Virus record (IMG/VR): IMGVR_UViG_3300025362_000013
Location: 1-48,157 of that record
Length of the DNA stretch: 48,157 nt
Source: a virus
Reading direction: 5' to 3' (one strand)
Shown piece after piece: positions 40,709 through 47,370 of the stretch. The stretch's first letter is position 1. Every line of letters begins with the position of its first letter. Both the position numbers and the translations under genes were made by a program. Under the pieces are notes generated by a model. That model ran no database searches. It was not told the origin of the DNA and was given only the letters and a program-made list of their open reading frames with translations.

Positions 40709-40813
40709 TTATAGTAAACGTGATTTATAAGGAGTATATTTTTTACAATATCTTTGAGATTCTATATGAGCCATCCAATTAAAAAAGTCTAAAATATTAA
40801 GTAACCATTTCAT
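40709..40813 (-). CDS. 34-aa protein
   Basis: MKWLLNILDFFNWMAHIES then a basic end (KKYTPYKSRLL). AAAGG lies eight bases before the ATG, which sits inside the end of the upstream gene. Tentative because of its size. Confidence 0.4.
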   Translation of the reverse strand: MKWLLNILDFFNWMAHIESQRYCKKYTPYKSRLL

Positions 40814-41468
40814 TTTGCATCCTTTTAAATTTTTTGAATGTAGCTTTAAATTTTTTAATTATTATCTTATTGCTTTTGTGTCTAGATAGAGGTATGAAGC
40901 TGTACTTTATCGTATCTGTTGAGAGATAAGCCTGAGCTTCATCATCTAAAAACTTCTTACAATAACCACAATTCAATAATTTTATTCTCAGTTTTTTCAT
41001 CATAGAACAATTACTGAACTCTTTGAGTAGCTTAGTCATGCTCTCTCTATATTCCGGAAACAAATAATAAAAACCGTGTGCAACCTCATGGTCAATATCT
41101 GCGTCATCGTGTGTTGCAATTAAATAATAACTGTCTTGTTTCTTAGATGAAATTTTAAGAACCTCTTTAAATAGTTTAGTTTCCTTTTTAGTTAAATCAT
41201 TGTGTTCACTAAAGACTCTAAAGAATAAATTTACAGTATTACCTGGTACATTAAAACCTGACCACTTCGTATAATAATCAAACAAACCATACTCTTTAAA
41301 ATATCTATCTTCATAATCCTCTCTTGTAAAATATTTACTTCTTATCGCAGTAAAAGGACTTTCATAAAATTCCTGTAGTCTCATAAAGGTAGATGTCTCT
41401 GTATATTGTGCATTAAATTTTACATGAAACAAGCCTTTATATAATTCCTTTACTGACATTTTTTTCAT
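40797..41468 (-). CDS. HExxH metallopeptidase-like protein, 223 aa
   Basis: DIDHEVAHGFYYLFP holds HExxH near residue 115, and KFLDDEAQAYLST, about 60 residues on, offers the downstream Glu ligand typical of gluzincins. Similar phage proteins exist without known function. Cytoplasmic by lack of any signal. Confidence 0.65.
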   Translation of the reverse strand: MKKMSVKELYKGLFHVKFNAQYTETSTFMRLQEFYESPFTAIRSKYFTREDYEDRYFKEYGLFDYYTKWSGFNVPGNTVNLFFRVFSEHNDLTKKETKLFKEVLKISSKKQDSYYLIATHDDADIDHEVAHGFYYLFPEYRESMTKLLKEFSNCSMMKKLRIKLLNCGYCKKFLDDEAQAYLSTDTIKYSFIPLSRHKSNKIIIKKFKATFKKFKRMQNEMVT

Positions 41469-41472
41469 AAAT

Positions 41473-41727
41473 TTAGTCCCAACCTTGTGAAAGCTCTACT
41501 CTAAGTGTCCATTTTTTATGTAGCTTAAAGAAAAAAAATCTAAAAATACCTAATCTAAATCCCTTATGAATATAGTTATATCTTTTTAATACATGTTCAC
41601 TATAGACACCTTTTTTATCATTATTCCACTTAACTTCATATCTAAAAATATGATTTGAATTAATAGCGGTTACTTTACCTGTTAAGTGTTTATCTTTATG
41701 TTTAACCCAGTCATTTACTTTAAACAT
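41473..41727 (-). CDS. hypothetical 84-aa protein, SH3-like N-terminus
   Basis: MFKVNDWVKHKDKHLTGKV has the KOW/SH3-barrel look of small nucleic-acid binders; the C-terminal half is basic and aromatic. AAGGA precedes the ATG. Role unknown. Confidence 0.55.
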   Translation of the reverse strand: MFKVNDWVKHKDKHLTGKVTAINSNHIFRYEVKWNNDKKGVYSEHVLKRYNYIHKGFRLGIFRFFFFKLHKKWTLRVELSQGWD

Positions 41728-41737
41728 TTTAGTATCC

Positions 41738-41929
41738 TTATTTTAGTAATTCAGACTTAACTTTTTCATTCCATTCATTTACAATATCTCTTATATCGTC
41801 TAAAGCTCTATCTGCTGATACTATTCTATTGTCATATGATTTTATTGTTCCTGAAATATATCCAAAGTGTGTAGCCATACTCTTACTATTCACTATCATC
41901 TTTTCTTTTTTCTCAGTCAAACTTAGCAT
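41738..41929 (-). CDS. hypothetical 63-aa helical protein
   Basis: I start at ATG 41929 (MLSLTEKKEKMIVNSKS), which overlaps the upstream gene's end by 17 bases and has TTGAGG before it; an ATG at 41965 would lengthen the overlap. Charged helix throughout. Function unknown. Confidence 0.5.
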   Translation of the reverse strand: MLSLTEKKEKMIVNSKSMATHFGYISGTIKSYDNRIVSADRALDDIRDIVNEWNEKVKSELLK

Positions 41930-42152
41930 GTGCAACCTCAACTCTTTTGGAAATTTCTTCTCCATTAAGTTTTAAATACTTTTCATTATTCTGATTCTTT
42001 AAACACAATAATACACTTCTCAAACTTTTAATTTGTCTCTCATTTCCTCTAGCTAAAAATGCTTCCACATCTTTTTCATTGGCCAATACAAATAACCAAT
42101 AATCATAATTGGAAGGTTGTTTTCGTATATAAATGTATTTTTTCTTGGTCAC
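41913..42152 (-). CDS. hypothetical 79-aa protein, GTG start
   Basis: Basic and aromatic N-terminus (TKKKYIYIRKQPSNYDYW). GTG 42152 overlaps the upstream TAG by one base and has no clear ribosome site, so it is probably translated by coupling. Function unknown. Confidence 0.5.
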   Translation of the reverse strand: MTKKKYIYIRKQPSNYDYWLFVLANEKDVEAFLARGNERQIKSLRSVLLCLKNQNNEKYLKLNGEEISKRVEVAHAKFD

Positions 42153-42334
42153 TATTTAGTCCAATCTACCGTGTATTTTTCTTTGGTTTCTTTGTTAAGA
42201 ATAATAGACTTTTTAATGTAATGCTTATGACAATCTTCTTGCATATTCAAAACAAACTCTTCGCACTTCTCTTTTGTCTTAAAGTTGCCAGAAATTATAT
42301 CGCTATTACTATTTAATAAGGCTACTCTCCACAT
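42152..42334 (-). CDS. hypothetical 60-aa protein
   Basis: From ATG 42334: MWRVALLNSNSDIISG. AAGGAG lies seven bases before this ATG, while an upstream ATG (42340) is too close to it. First gene behind promoter P10. Resembles small phage proteins with a strand-strand-helix plan. Confidence 0.55.
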   Translation of the reverse strand: MWRVALLNSNSDIISGNFKTKEKCEEFVLNMQEDCHKHYIKKSIILNKETKEKYTVDWTK

Positions 42335-42357
42335 AATCATTCTCCTTGTCTGAATCA

Positions 42358-42386
42358 AGTATAACACATAAAATTGTATTTGTCAA
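42358..42386 (-). promoter_or_regulatory. sigma-70 promoter P10
   Basis: TTGACA (42386-42381), 17-bp spacer ending TGT, TATACT (42363-42358). Leader is about 20 bases with AAGGAG. Confidence 0.88.
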
Positions 42387-42389
42387 GTC

Positions 42390-42551
42390 CTACAATAAAT
42401 TAAATTGCAAAACGATAAATCCTGTAATGCCTATCGCCTGATAAAATATATTTATTGTTGGAAGCTTTTGTTTATAGCAGGCTCTTAAAGTATTTACTAT
42501 AGTTAACCATACTGCCAAGAATAGAAACGCACATTTTATTATACCCATCAT
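42390..42551 (-). CDS. 53-aa two-span membrane protein
   Basis: MMGIIKCAFLFLAVWLTIV and a second span near the C-terminus (GITGFIVLQFNLL). AAAGGAG seven bases before ATG 42551. Directly follows the secreted coiled-coil gene. Function unknown. Confidence 0.55.
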   Translation of the reverse strand: MMGIIKCAFLFLAVWLTIVNTLRACYKQKLPTINIFYQAIGITGFIVLQFNLL

Positions 42552-42563
42552 ACTAAATCTCCT

Positions 42564-43471
42564 TTAGAATTTTTTATTAACTCTTAAACCAGTTTCAGTT
42601 GGTACTACTGTAATATTTTCTTGTTCTTTTAATTCAATGTATCTATCAATCTTTCTTTCTAGAGCGTCCATTCTTTTAACTGCATAATCTTTACCTAACT
42701 TATATGTTATCTTAACGCCTATAGCGTCGACACGCCCATGTCTAACATCGTTATTTATAAATGCTGAGAATTTCCAATCTCTGCTGTCGTGAATTTGTAA
42801 CTCTGCATCAATACGATACTGTGTTTCTTCCAGCTCACTTGTTCTACTATCTAAGTCATTGATACGATTAGAGTTAGAGCCTATGTTGTTTGTATTGTTA
42901 GTTATGTTATTATCATTATTTTGTATACTGTTTCTGTTGGTATTAATCTCTGATTTATTTGTTTTTATATTTTTCTTATTTGTTGTAATATTTCCATCAT
43001 TCTGCAATATGTTATTTTTATTCGCATCTAATCTCATATCTTGATAAGCATTATGAATATTTAAATTACTTATACCTAAATTATTTTTATCAATTCTTAC
43101 ATCTTGAGATTGCGAGGAATATTTTTCATACTCTTTCTTTAATACATAATCTGCATCATAACTGCGAGGGTCACCTCTCACGCCCATATAACCAACCTCC
43201 ACTAGGTCTAGACTTGTATTATCATAATCTAATACTGTAGTGTAACCTTGATTATATAAGTTATTCTTAAAAGCATTTTCTGGAATGTAATCATTGAATC
43301 CTAGATTTAATCCGTCATGTTTAAATTGACTCTCTACTGTTTGGTCACCTAGAGAATTTACTATAAGAATATTATCTACTTTCTCATACGTATCTGTACC
43401 AAAATTAAAGCCTGCAAAACTTGTTGATGCAAAACATAATATAATTACTGCTACTAAAAATACTTTTTCAT
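42564..43471 (-). CDS. secreted trimeric-coiled-coil-like protein, frameshifted in the signal peptide
   Basis: About 300 residues. The N-terminus after the frameshift reads KVFLVAVIILCFASTSFA, a clear signal peptide. A beta-rich head follows, then an Asn-rich heptad region (repeats such as NRNSIQNNDNNITNN) like YadA-type stalks or phage fibres. It ends in a strand plus a charged helix. The ATG at 43471 with AAGGAG upstream is in the wrong frame: five A's (43464-43468) must be six. It may be an exported adhesin-like protein. Confidence 0.65.
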
Positions 43472-43503
43472 TTTGTTTCTCCTTGTTAGTTAATATTTAT
43501 TTA

Positions 43504-43575
43504 CGGGAATGTTTGGACTCGAACCAAAAATAATGGTTTTGGAGACCATCGTGTTACCAATTACACCACACTCCC
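43504..43575 (-). tRNA. tRNA-Trp (CCA)
   Basis: Acceptor GGGAGTG/CATTCCC, D-arm GTG-TAATTGGTAA-CAC, anticodon arm ATGGT-CTCCAAA-ACCAT (anticodon CCA), T-arm TTTGG-TTCGAGT-CCAAA, discriminator G. Unlike the other three tRNAs it does not encode the terminal CCA. Confidence 0.92.
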
Positions 43576-43578
43576 AAA

Positions 43579-43686
43579 TTACTCTTCATCATTTTCTGTA
43601 ACACAATCACAAATTTCCATGTCATCTTCCTTTAAAAAATAATATCCCTTTCCTTTACAATGTCTACAATTAGAGTCTGCTGGCAT
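43579..43686 (-). CDS. zinc-knuckle peptide, 35 aa
   Basis: CRHCKGKGYYF then CDC: a DnaJ-like CxxCxGxG knuckle with an acidic tail. The leader has TAGCGAAAGG (complement of bases 43695-43704), the ribosome motif shared with four other genes in this end. Three bases from tRNA-Trp. Confidence 0.55.
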   Translation of the reverse strand: MPADSNCRHCKGKGYYFLKEDDMEICDCVTENDEE

Positions 43687-43701
43687 TTAAATTTCCTTTC
43701 G

Positions 43702-43935
43702 CTACACGTTAGCACATAAACATCTTGCAATAATTTTGTTATTACATTTAATAAAACCATCTATGATAGGATATAAGGCTCCACAATCTTGACATTGAGC
43801 GTGATACAATTTTTTATATTCCTCTACGATAGGTCGTGTAAACAGTCCAAAATATCCTGTAACAGTTTCGTACTCTCCAGTTGGTCTGGAAAATGTTTGA
43901 TGTATCTTTGTTCTTTCTAGTCTGCCTTTTGACAT
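43702..43935 (-). CDS. small cysteine protein, 77 aa
   Basis: Basic N-terminus (MSKGRLERTKIHQTF), central strands, then QCQDCGALY and a C-terminal CNN...CLC that should bind zinc. Leader contains GCGAAAGG (43944-43951, minus strand). First gene behind promoter P11. Confidence 0.65.
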   Translation of the reverse strand: MSKGRLERTKIHQTFSRPTGEYETVTGYFGLFTRPIVEEYKKLYHAQCQDCGALYPIIDGFIKCNNKIIARCLCANV

Positions 43936-43959
43936 TTTGTTTCCCTTTCGCTTTTCTCA

Positions 43960-43988
43960 AGTATAACACACGATTTCTCATTTGTCAA
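43960..43988 (-). promoter_or_regulatory. sigma-70 promoter P11
   Basis: TTGACA (43988-43983), 17-bp spacer ending TGT, TATACT (43965-43960). Leader of about 20 bases holds the GCGAAAGG ribosome motif. Confidence 0.88.
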
Positions 43989-43991
43989 GCT

Positions 43992-44105
43992 CTAGCACAA
44001 AGAAAGTGCAAATAAAAGTCCTACATAGCATAAAGTTATAACAACATTATATATAAAAATTAACACTAGAGTTAAGCAAAAAAGTGATGCTATAAGTTTT
44101 TTCAT
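43992..44105 (-). CDS. 37-aa membrane peptide
   Basis: MKKLIASLFCLTLVLIFIYN and a second hydrophobic stretch to the end, three Cys. AGAGGA precedes the ATG. The stop touches promoter P11. Possibly a small membrane or exported peptide. Confidence 0.5.
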   Translation of the reverse strand: MKKLIASLFCLTLVLIFIYNVVITLCYVGLLFALSLC

Positions 44106-44109
44106 TATT

Positions 44110-44274
44110 CTATCCTCTTAATAACTGTTTATATATTCTCATATGATAATCATAACAAGAATTAAATTTATTTTTACATATCAATTTTAATTTCTCTTCC
44201 GTTCTTTCTACGCCATAAATCTTAAACATTCGCTGTATGGCTTCGGTTGCTCTTTTCTCTTTATTGTCTAGCAT
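44110..44274 (-). CDS. hypothetical 54-aa basic protein
   Basis: MLDNKEKRATEAIQRMF onward, helical and basic. ATG 44274 shares its A with the stop of the upstream membrane protein, and TAGGAG lies just before it. Function unknown. Confidence 0.55.
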   Translation of the reverse strand: MLDNKEKRATEAIQRMFKIYGVERTEEKLKLICKNKFNSCYDYHMRIYKQLLRG

Positions 44275-44453
44275 TAGTATCTCCTAGACTGACGTTCCCA
44301 ATTTCTGCATGAGAATAAAAAACCACCAAACTTAACTACTCCAGTTAAAATTAATAAAGCTATAATTGCATAGTGTATCTTAAAAAATTTAAAACATAGA
44401 AATAGAATTAGCATAGTCAATAAAATTTCAAGTATTTTAATAAGATATTTCAT
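44274..44453 (-). CDS. 59-aa membrane protein
   Basis: Two hydrophobic segments (MKYLIKILEILLTMLILFL, then YAIIALLILTGVV) and a basic C-terminus. AAGGAG before the ATG. First gene after the hairpin element 44473-44530, so its expression could depend on that structure. Confidence 0.55.
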   Translation of the reverse strand: MKYLIKILEILLTMLILFLCFKFFKIHYAIIALLILTGVVKFGGFLFSCRNWERQSRRY

Positions 44454-44472
44454 ATTTCTCCTTAAATAGGGG

Positions 44473-44530
44473 GAGGACGATATAGCGAAAGGTGAGCTGT
44501 CGGGGGTTTAGCTCGAAGAATATCGCCCTC
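44473..44530 (-). ncRNA. hairpin RNA with anti-ribosome-site loop (candidate regulator)
   Basis: Minus-strand RNA folds as an outer stem GAGGGCGAUAU/AUAUCGUCCUC (one mismatch) and an inner stem GAGCU/AGCUC with an 11-base C-rich loop. The 3' internal loop is ACCUUUCGCU. Its CCUUUCGC is the exact complement of the GCGAAAGG ribosome motif before five genes (43686, 43935, 45323, 46876 and 47926); with the 46876 leader the match extends to 11 bases. It lies between two small membrane-protein genes on the P12 transcript. Confidence 0.6.
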
Positions 44531-44537
44531 GTAAAAT

Positions 44538-44756
44538 TTATAGTAAAGTTACTGCATAGTAAACAGACAAAAGCATTATAGATAAAAAACCTGCTAATAA
44601 ACCTATACCAACTAAGGAACATAATAACATAGGTATGATTAGAATTACTTGAACAACAAGCATAGCACACTTAACTACTATCGAGGCTAAGAACTCAATA
44701 ATTCTTGCAATATTATTAATGCTACCTTTGCATAAACTAAGCGTTGTATCAGTCAT
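44538..44756 (-). CDS. 72-aa membrane protein
   Basis: MTDTTLSLCKGSINNIAR, then two strongly hydrophobic spans (about 24-45 and 48-70). The start overlaps the upstream gene by eight bases. Its end precedes the 44473-44530 hairpin. Function unknown. Confidence 0.6.
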   Translation of the reverse strand: MTDTTLSLCKGSINNIARIIEFLASIVVKCAMLVVQVILIIPMLLCSLVGIGLLAGFLSIMLLSVYYAVTLL

Positions 44757-44919
44757 TTCGTAACCTTTGTTTAATGTTTTCTAACATAACTTTTTTAAGT
44801 TTTGAATTACAATTATAAACACTTTCAATAACCTGTATTGCGCCTTCAATTTCATAATGATTAATAGCTCTATTAATTGCATCGTCAACTAAAATTTTAA
44901 CTAAATCTATCTCTGCCAT
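44749..44919 (-). CDS. hypothetical 56-aa helical protein
   Basis: MAEIDLVKILVDDAINRAI onward; acidic helix then basic C-terminus. AGGAG lies before the ATG. Function unknown. Confidence 0.55.
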   Translation of the reverse strand: MAEIDLVKILVDDAINRAINHYEIEGAIQVIESVYNCNSKLKKVMLENIKQRLRND

Positions 44920-44928
44920 AATTCTCTC

Positions 44929-45138
44929 CTAAGAGTAAAATAACTTCTCTGAATTATTTTTTAAATACTCAATATAATTTTTAAGACGTTCAATCTCATC
45001 TTCTAATACTTTCTTTTCTTTATTTAAAATTGTTTCTCTACTGCACTTTAAAATATATTTTATTTCTAAGTCAGAATACACGCAGTAAGAAAATACCGCT
45101 AAGCCTATACATACAATAACGATTATACTTATTAGCAT
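44929..45138 (-). CDS. 69-aa membrane protein with coiled coil
   Basis: An N-terminal span (MLISIIVIVCIGLAVFSYC) followed by a charged coiled-coil (EKKVLEDEIERLKNYIEYL). The plan, one span plus a periplasmic or cytoplasmic coil, is that of small inner-membrane spanins, though no lysis gene is adjacent. Confidence 0.55.
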   Translation of the reverse strand: MLISIIVIVCIGLAVFSYCVYSDLEIKYILKCSRETILNKEKKVLEDEIERLKNYIEYLKNNSEKLFYS

Positions 45139-45323
45139 TTTATACTCTCCTGTTTTATGGTCTCTAAATAATTGTCCAATACTTTGTCGATAGAGATTTT
45201 TAATTCTTTAATCTTATTATCACATGCTTTTTTTTCATCATGTCTAGACGAATTTTGTTTTTGATTATTTAAACTTTCAATCTGTAAACATAATTGTAAA
45301 AAATTATTTTTATGATTTAGCAT
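45132..45323 (-). CDS. hypothetical 63-aa coiled-coil protein
   Basis: From ATG 45323: MLNHKNNFLQLCLQIES and a charged helix. An in-frame start further up would lie in promoter P12, so 45323 is chosen. The leader contains GCGAAAGGGG (45331-45340, minus strand). Confidence 0.55.
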   Translation of the reverse strand: MLNHKNNFLQLCLQIESLNNQKQNSSRHDEKKACDNKIKELKISIDKVLDNYLETIKQESIKC

Positions 45324-45348
45324 TTCAAATCCCCTTTCGCACTTGTTA

Positions 45349-45377
45349 AGTATAGCACATCTTTCCACATTTGTCAA
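45349..45377 (-). promoter_or_regulatory. sigma-70 promoter P12
   Basis: TTGACA (45377-45372), 17-bp spacer ending TGC, TATACT (45354-45349). Drives a run of small coiled-coil and membrane genes and the 44473-44530 hairpin. Confidence 0.88.
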
Positions 45378-45395
45378 GAGCAGGACTGAATTATT

Positions 45396-45746
45396 TTAAT
45401 ATTTGGCACTCTTAGATAAATTTTCTTTTGCCCATAAAGGTTGTAAGTTAGTGTAATTAAAGCACTTACGTTGCTCTGTTTTCTTACTTAAATCAAATTT
45501 AGCACAAGGTTTAATATGGTCTATGTGCCAGCCTTCCAAACTATGATTATTCCATGTCATTCCCTTTTTAAATTTATTCTCTAGATGTATTTTAAAATTA
45601 TCTATAGAACACCCTAATAAGATTACAGTTGACTCAAGTTTTGAATTATTTTTAATTACCTTTACTATTCTAGCTCTAAGCACTTGCTCGACTCTATATG
45701 CTTTATTATTCTTATAGAGGTCTCTGCGTCTAGCATTTCTTATCAA
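45396..45746 (-). CDS. HNH endonuclease
   Basis: 116 residues. GWHIDHIKPCAKFDLS is the HNH core, followed by CFNYTNLQPLWAKENLSKS, the usual C-terminal Asn motif. It appears to start at TTG 45746, inside the end of the small frame 45730-45789; a one-base deletion in the A run there would fuse the two. Probably a mobile homing nuclease. Confidence 0.78.
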   Translation of the reverse strand: MIRNARRRDLYKNNKAYRVEQVLRARIVKVIKNNSKLESTVILLGCSIDNFKIHLENKFKKGMTWNNHSLEGWHIDHIKPCAKFDLSKKTEQRKCFNYTNLQPLWAKENLSKSAKY

Positions 45747-45789
45747 TTTGTATCTCTGTAATATCTATTATCTTTTTATCTAAGCTCAT
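45730..45789 (-). CDS. 19-aa leader peptide or lost N-terminus of the HNH gene
   Basis: MSLDKKIIDITEIQIDKKC with AAAGG before the ATG, overlapping the HNH start by 17 bases. It may be a coupling leader, or the original N-terminus of the HNH protein separated by a frameshift. Confidence 0.35.
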   Translation of the reverse strand: MSLDKKIIDITEIQIDKKC

Positions 45790-45899
45790 TTTTTTCCTTT
45801 CTTTTTTAAATATTTAATAATGAATGTAGGCAATAGGAAAACTTTTTTAAAACATAAAACTTTTATGAATAAAAATTTGTTCCATCTAAATACATACAT
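45786..45899 (-). CDS. 37-aa basic peptide
   Basis: MYVFRWNKFLFIKVLCF then a hydrophobic stretch and KKKGKK at the end. AAAGGA precedes the ATG and the stop overlaps the next ATG (ATGA type). Size makes it tentative. Confidence 0.4.
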   Translation of the reverse strand: MYVFRWNKFLFIKVLCFKKVFLLPTFIIKYLKKKGKK

Positions 45900-45915
45900 A
45901 TAAATTCCTTTCTAT

Positions 45916-45950
45916 ACAGGGATAATTTTACGCTCAATGAGCAACCCTGT
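45916..45950. terminator. stem-loop between ArdC gene and small genes
   Basis: ACAGGG (45916-45921) pairs with CCCTGT (45945-45950), and inside, GCTC-ATT-GAGC can form a second hairpin. On the plus strand a T-rich run follows; on the transcribed minus strand none does. It may be a partial terminator or a processing site after ardC. Confidence 0.4.
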
Positions 45951-45964
45951 TTTATTATATTTCT

Positions 45965-46876
45965 TTATACTGCAACTAATTCTTTTGGCTCTGCGACTAC
46001 CAGCTCCTTGGATTCTGTCTTGGCTTTTTTCTGATTTTGGAAATAGTCTACAGCTTTACTGGCTTGAGTTGATGCGTATATAATTAATTTACTGTCATTC
46101 TTTAAGGCCTTAATCCATGACTTGATATATCCTGCTGAATTGTCTATAGTATGAGGCTCTATTCCTGCAATAGCACAAAGGAAAGATGCTGAAAATTCTG
46201 CAACTAATTCTTCCTTGCTGTATTCGTGTCCGCCAAATCCATCCGATGCTGTTAAGGATTTCCTATTCAATCTATTTTTAGCTCCTGTAGAATGTCCTAG
46301 CTCATGAAATAATACTGAATAATAATTCTCTATCTTGTCAAAGTTTTCCTTTTTCGGCATGTTTACATAATCTGCTGAAGGAACATAATAAGCTGAGTTA
46401 TCTTCATGCTTGATTACTGGCTTATTTTTGTATAGCTCAAGAAGGCTTTCGCATGATTCTATTTTATCATTTACTGATACATTCTTTTTTACTTGCGGAA
46501 CATCAATCCCGTTTATCTGCTCAAGATTAAAGACTCTATAATATTTCATCATTGGAATTGTTTTTTCTGTTATAGTTCCATTAGCGCCTACTTGATTTCT
46601 TTTAAGGAAATTCCAATAGATGATTACTGTAGATTTCGAGCCCTTCTTTACATGTCCGCCCAATTTACTAGCTTGATTGAAAGTTAGCCAGTAATTACTG
46701 TTAAAGCCAGCTAAAGATAAAAGCACAATATTTAATCCTCTATAGGCCTTCTTGCTAGAAAAATTTGTAGGAATTCCTCCTCCTGCCCAACTCTTTTTCC
46801 ATATACAATTTCCTTTCTCTAATTGTGCGATGATACGGTCGGTTATACTCTTGTAAAGCTCTTGGTTGGTTTGCAT
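45965..46876 (-). CDS. ArdC-like antirestriction protein
   Basis: 303 residues from ATG 46876. The N-terminal ssDNA-binding domain shows NQELYKSITDRIIAQLEKG, WKKSWAGGG and YRGLNIVLLS; the C-terminal metallopeptidase domain has HELGHSTG and KEELVAEF. ArdC proteins protect incoming DNA from restriction. Start chosen because AAAGGA, in the GCGAAAGG motif (46886-46893), lies before it and a longer version would run through promoter P13. Confidence 0.85.
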   Translation of the reverse strand: MQTNQELYKSITDRIIAQLEKGNCIWKKSWAGGGIPTNFSSKKAYRGLNIVLLSLAGFNSNYWLTFNQASKLGGHVKKGSKSTVIIYWNFLKRNQVGANGTITEKTIPMMKYYRVFNLEQINGIDVPQVKKNVSVNDKIESCESLLELYKNKPVIKHEDNSAYYVPSADYVNMPKKENFDKIENYYSVLFHELGHSTGAKNRLNRKSLTASDGFGGHEYSKEELVAEFSASFLCAIAGIEPHTIDNSAGYIKSWIKALKNDSKLIIYASTQASKAVDYFQNQKKAKTESKELVVAEPKELVAV

Positions 46877-46930
46877 GATTGATTTCCTTTCGCTATTGAT
46901 TGACCCCGTTTTTGTTTGTCTTACCTTCCA

Positions 46931-46959
46931 AGTATACCATACGATTCCACGTTTGTCAA
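46931..46959 (-). promoter_or_regulatory. sigma-70 promoter P13
   Basis: TTGACA (46959-46954), 17-bp spacer ending TGG, TATACT (46936-46931). Drives ardC with a leader of about 50 bases; a 14-bp palindrome lies 40 bp upstream. Confidence 0.87.
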
Positions 46960-46998
46960 GGGCACGGCAAAAGATTTTTTCCTCGTCAGGCCCAGTAC

Positions 46999-47012
46999 AA
47001 ATTTGCAAATTT
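46999..47012. promoter_or_regulatory. 14-bp perfect palindrome, operator candidate
   Basis: AAATTTGCAAATTT is identical on both strands and lies about 40 bp upstream of the -35 box of P13. On the minus strand, GCCTGACG-type repeats flank it (near 47075 and 46985), each followed by an AGGAAAAA stretch. This suggests regulated expression of the antirestriction gene. Confidence 0.45.
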
Positions 47013-47370
47013 ATTTTCCGAATTGATTCCCAAAAGCTCTAGCATCTGTAATATTTTTCCTTGTCGAGGCCACGTCAGGCTCATACATGCAAGAGATTTT
47101 TAAAACTTATTTAAATTCCTACAAAAATTCCTATAAAACTATAGATTTTAATATCTTTATTGAGGAAAAGCTTAATAGTCTATAGCCTATAATAACCTTA
47201 TAAGTAAACATCTTAATATATTAATAGTTAATAAGAATAGAAGTAGCAATAGTAATAGTAATTCGTGCCTGCACAGGCGTACCTAGGCGTAAAAGAATAT
47301 AGATATATAATCTTAATATCAATAGTAATAAGAGAGATAGTAAAGGCTGACTGCCACCTCTCAATGTTTG

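Noticed and set aside
45916-45950. Strong rho-independent terminator for ardC
   Set aside because: The T-rich run follows the stem only on the plus strand, whereas all genes here are transcribed from the minus strand.
47013-47088. 25-codon frame ahead of the ardC promoter (starting MYEPDVASTRK)
   Set aside because: No ribosome site and it overlaps the GCCTGACG repeats; too short to support.
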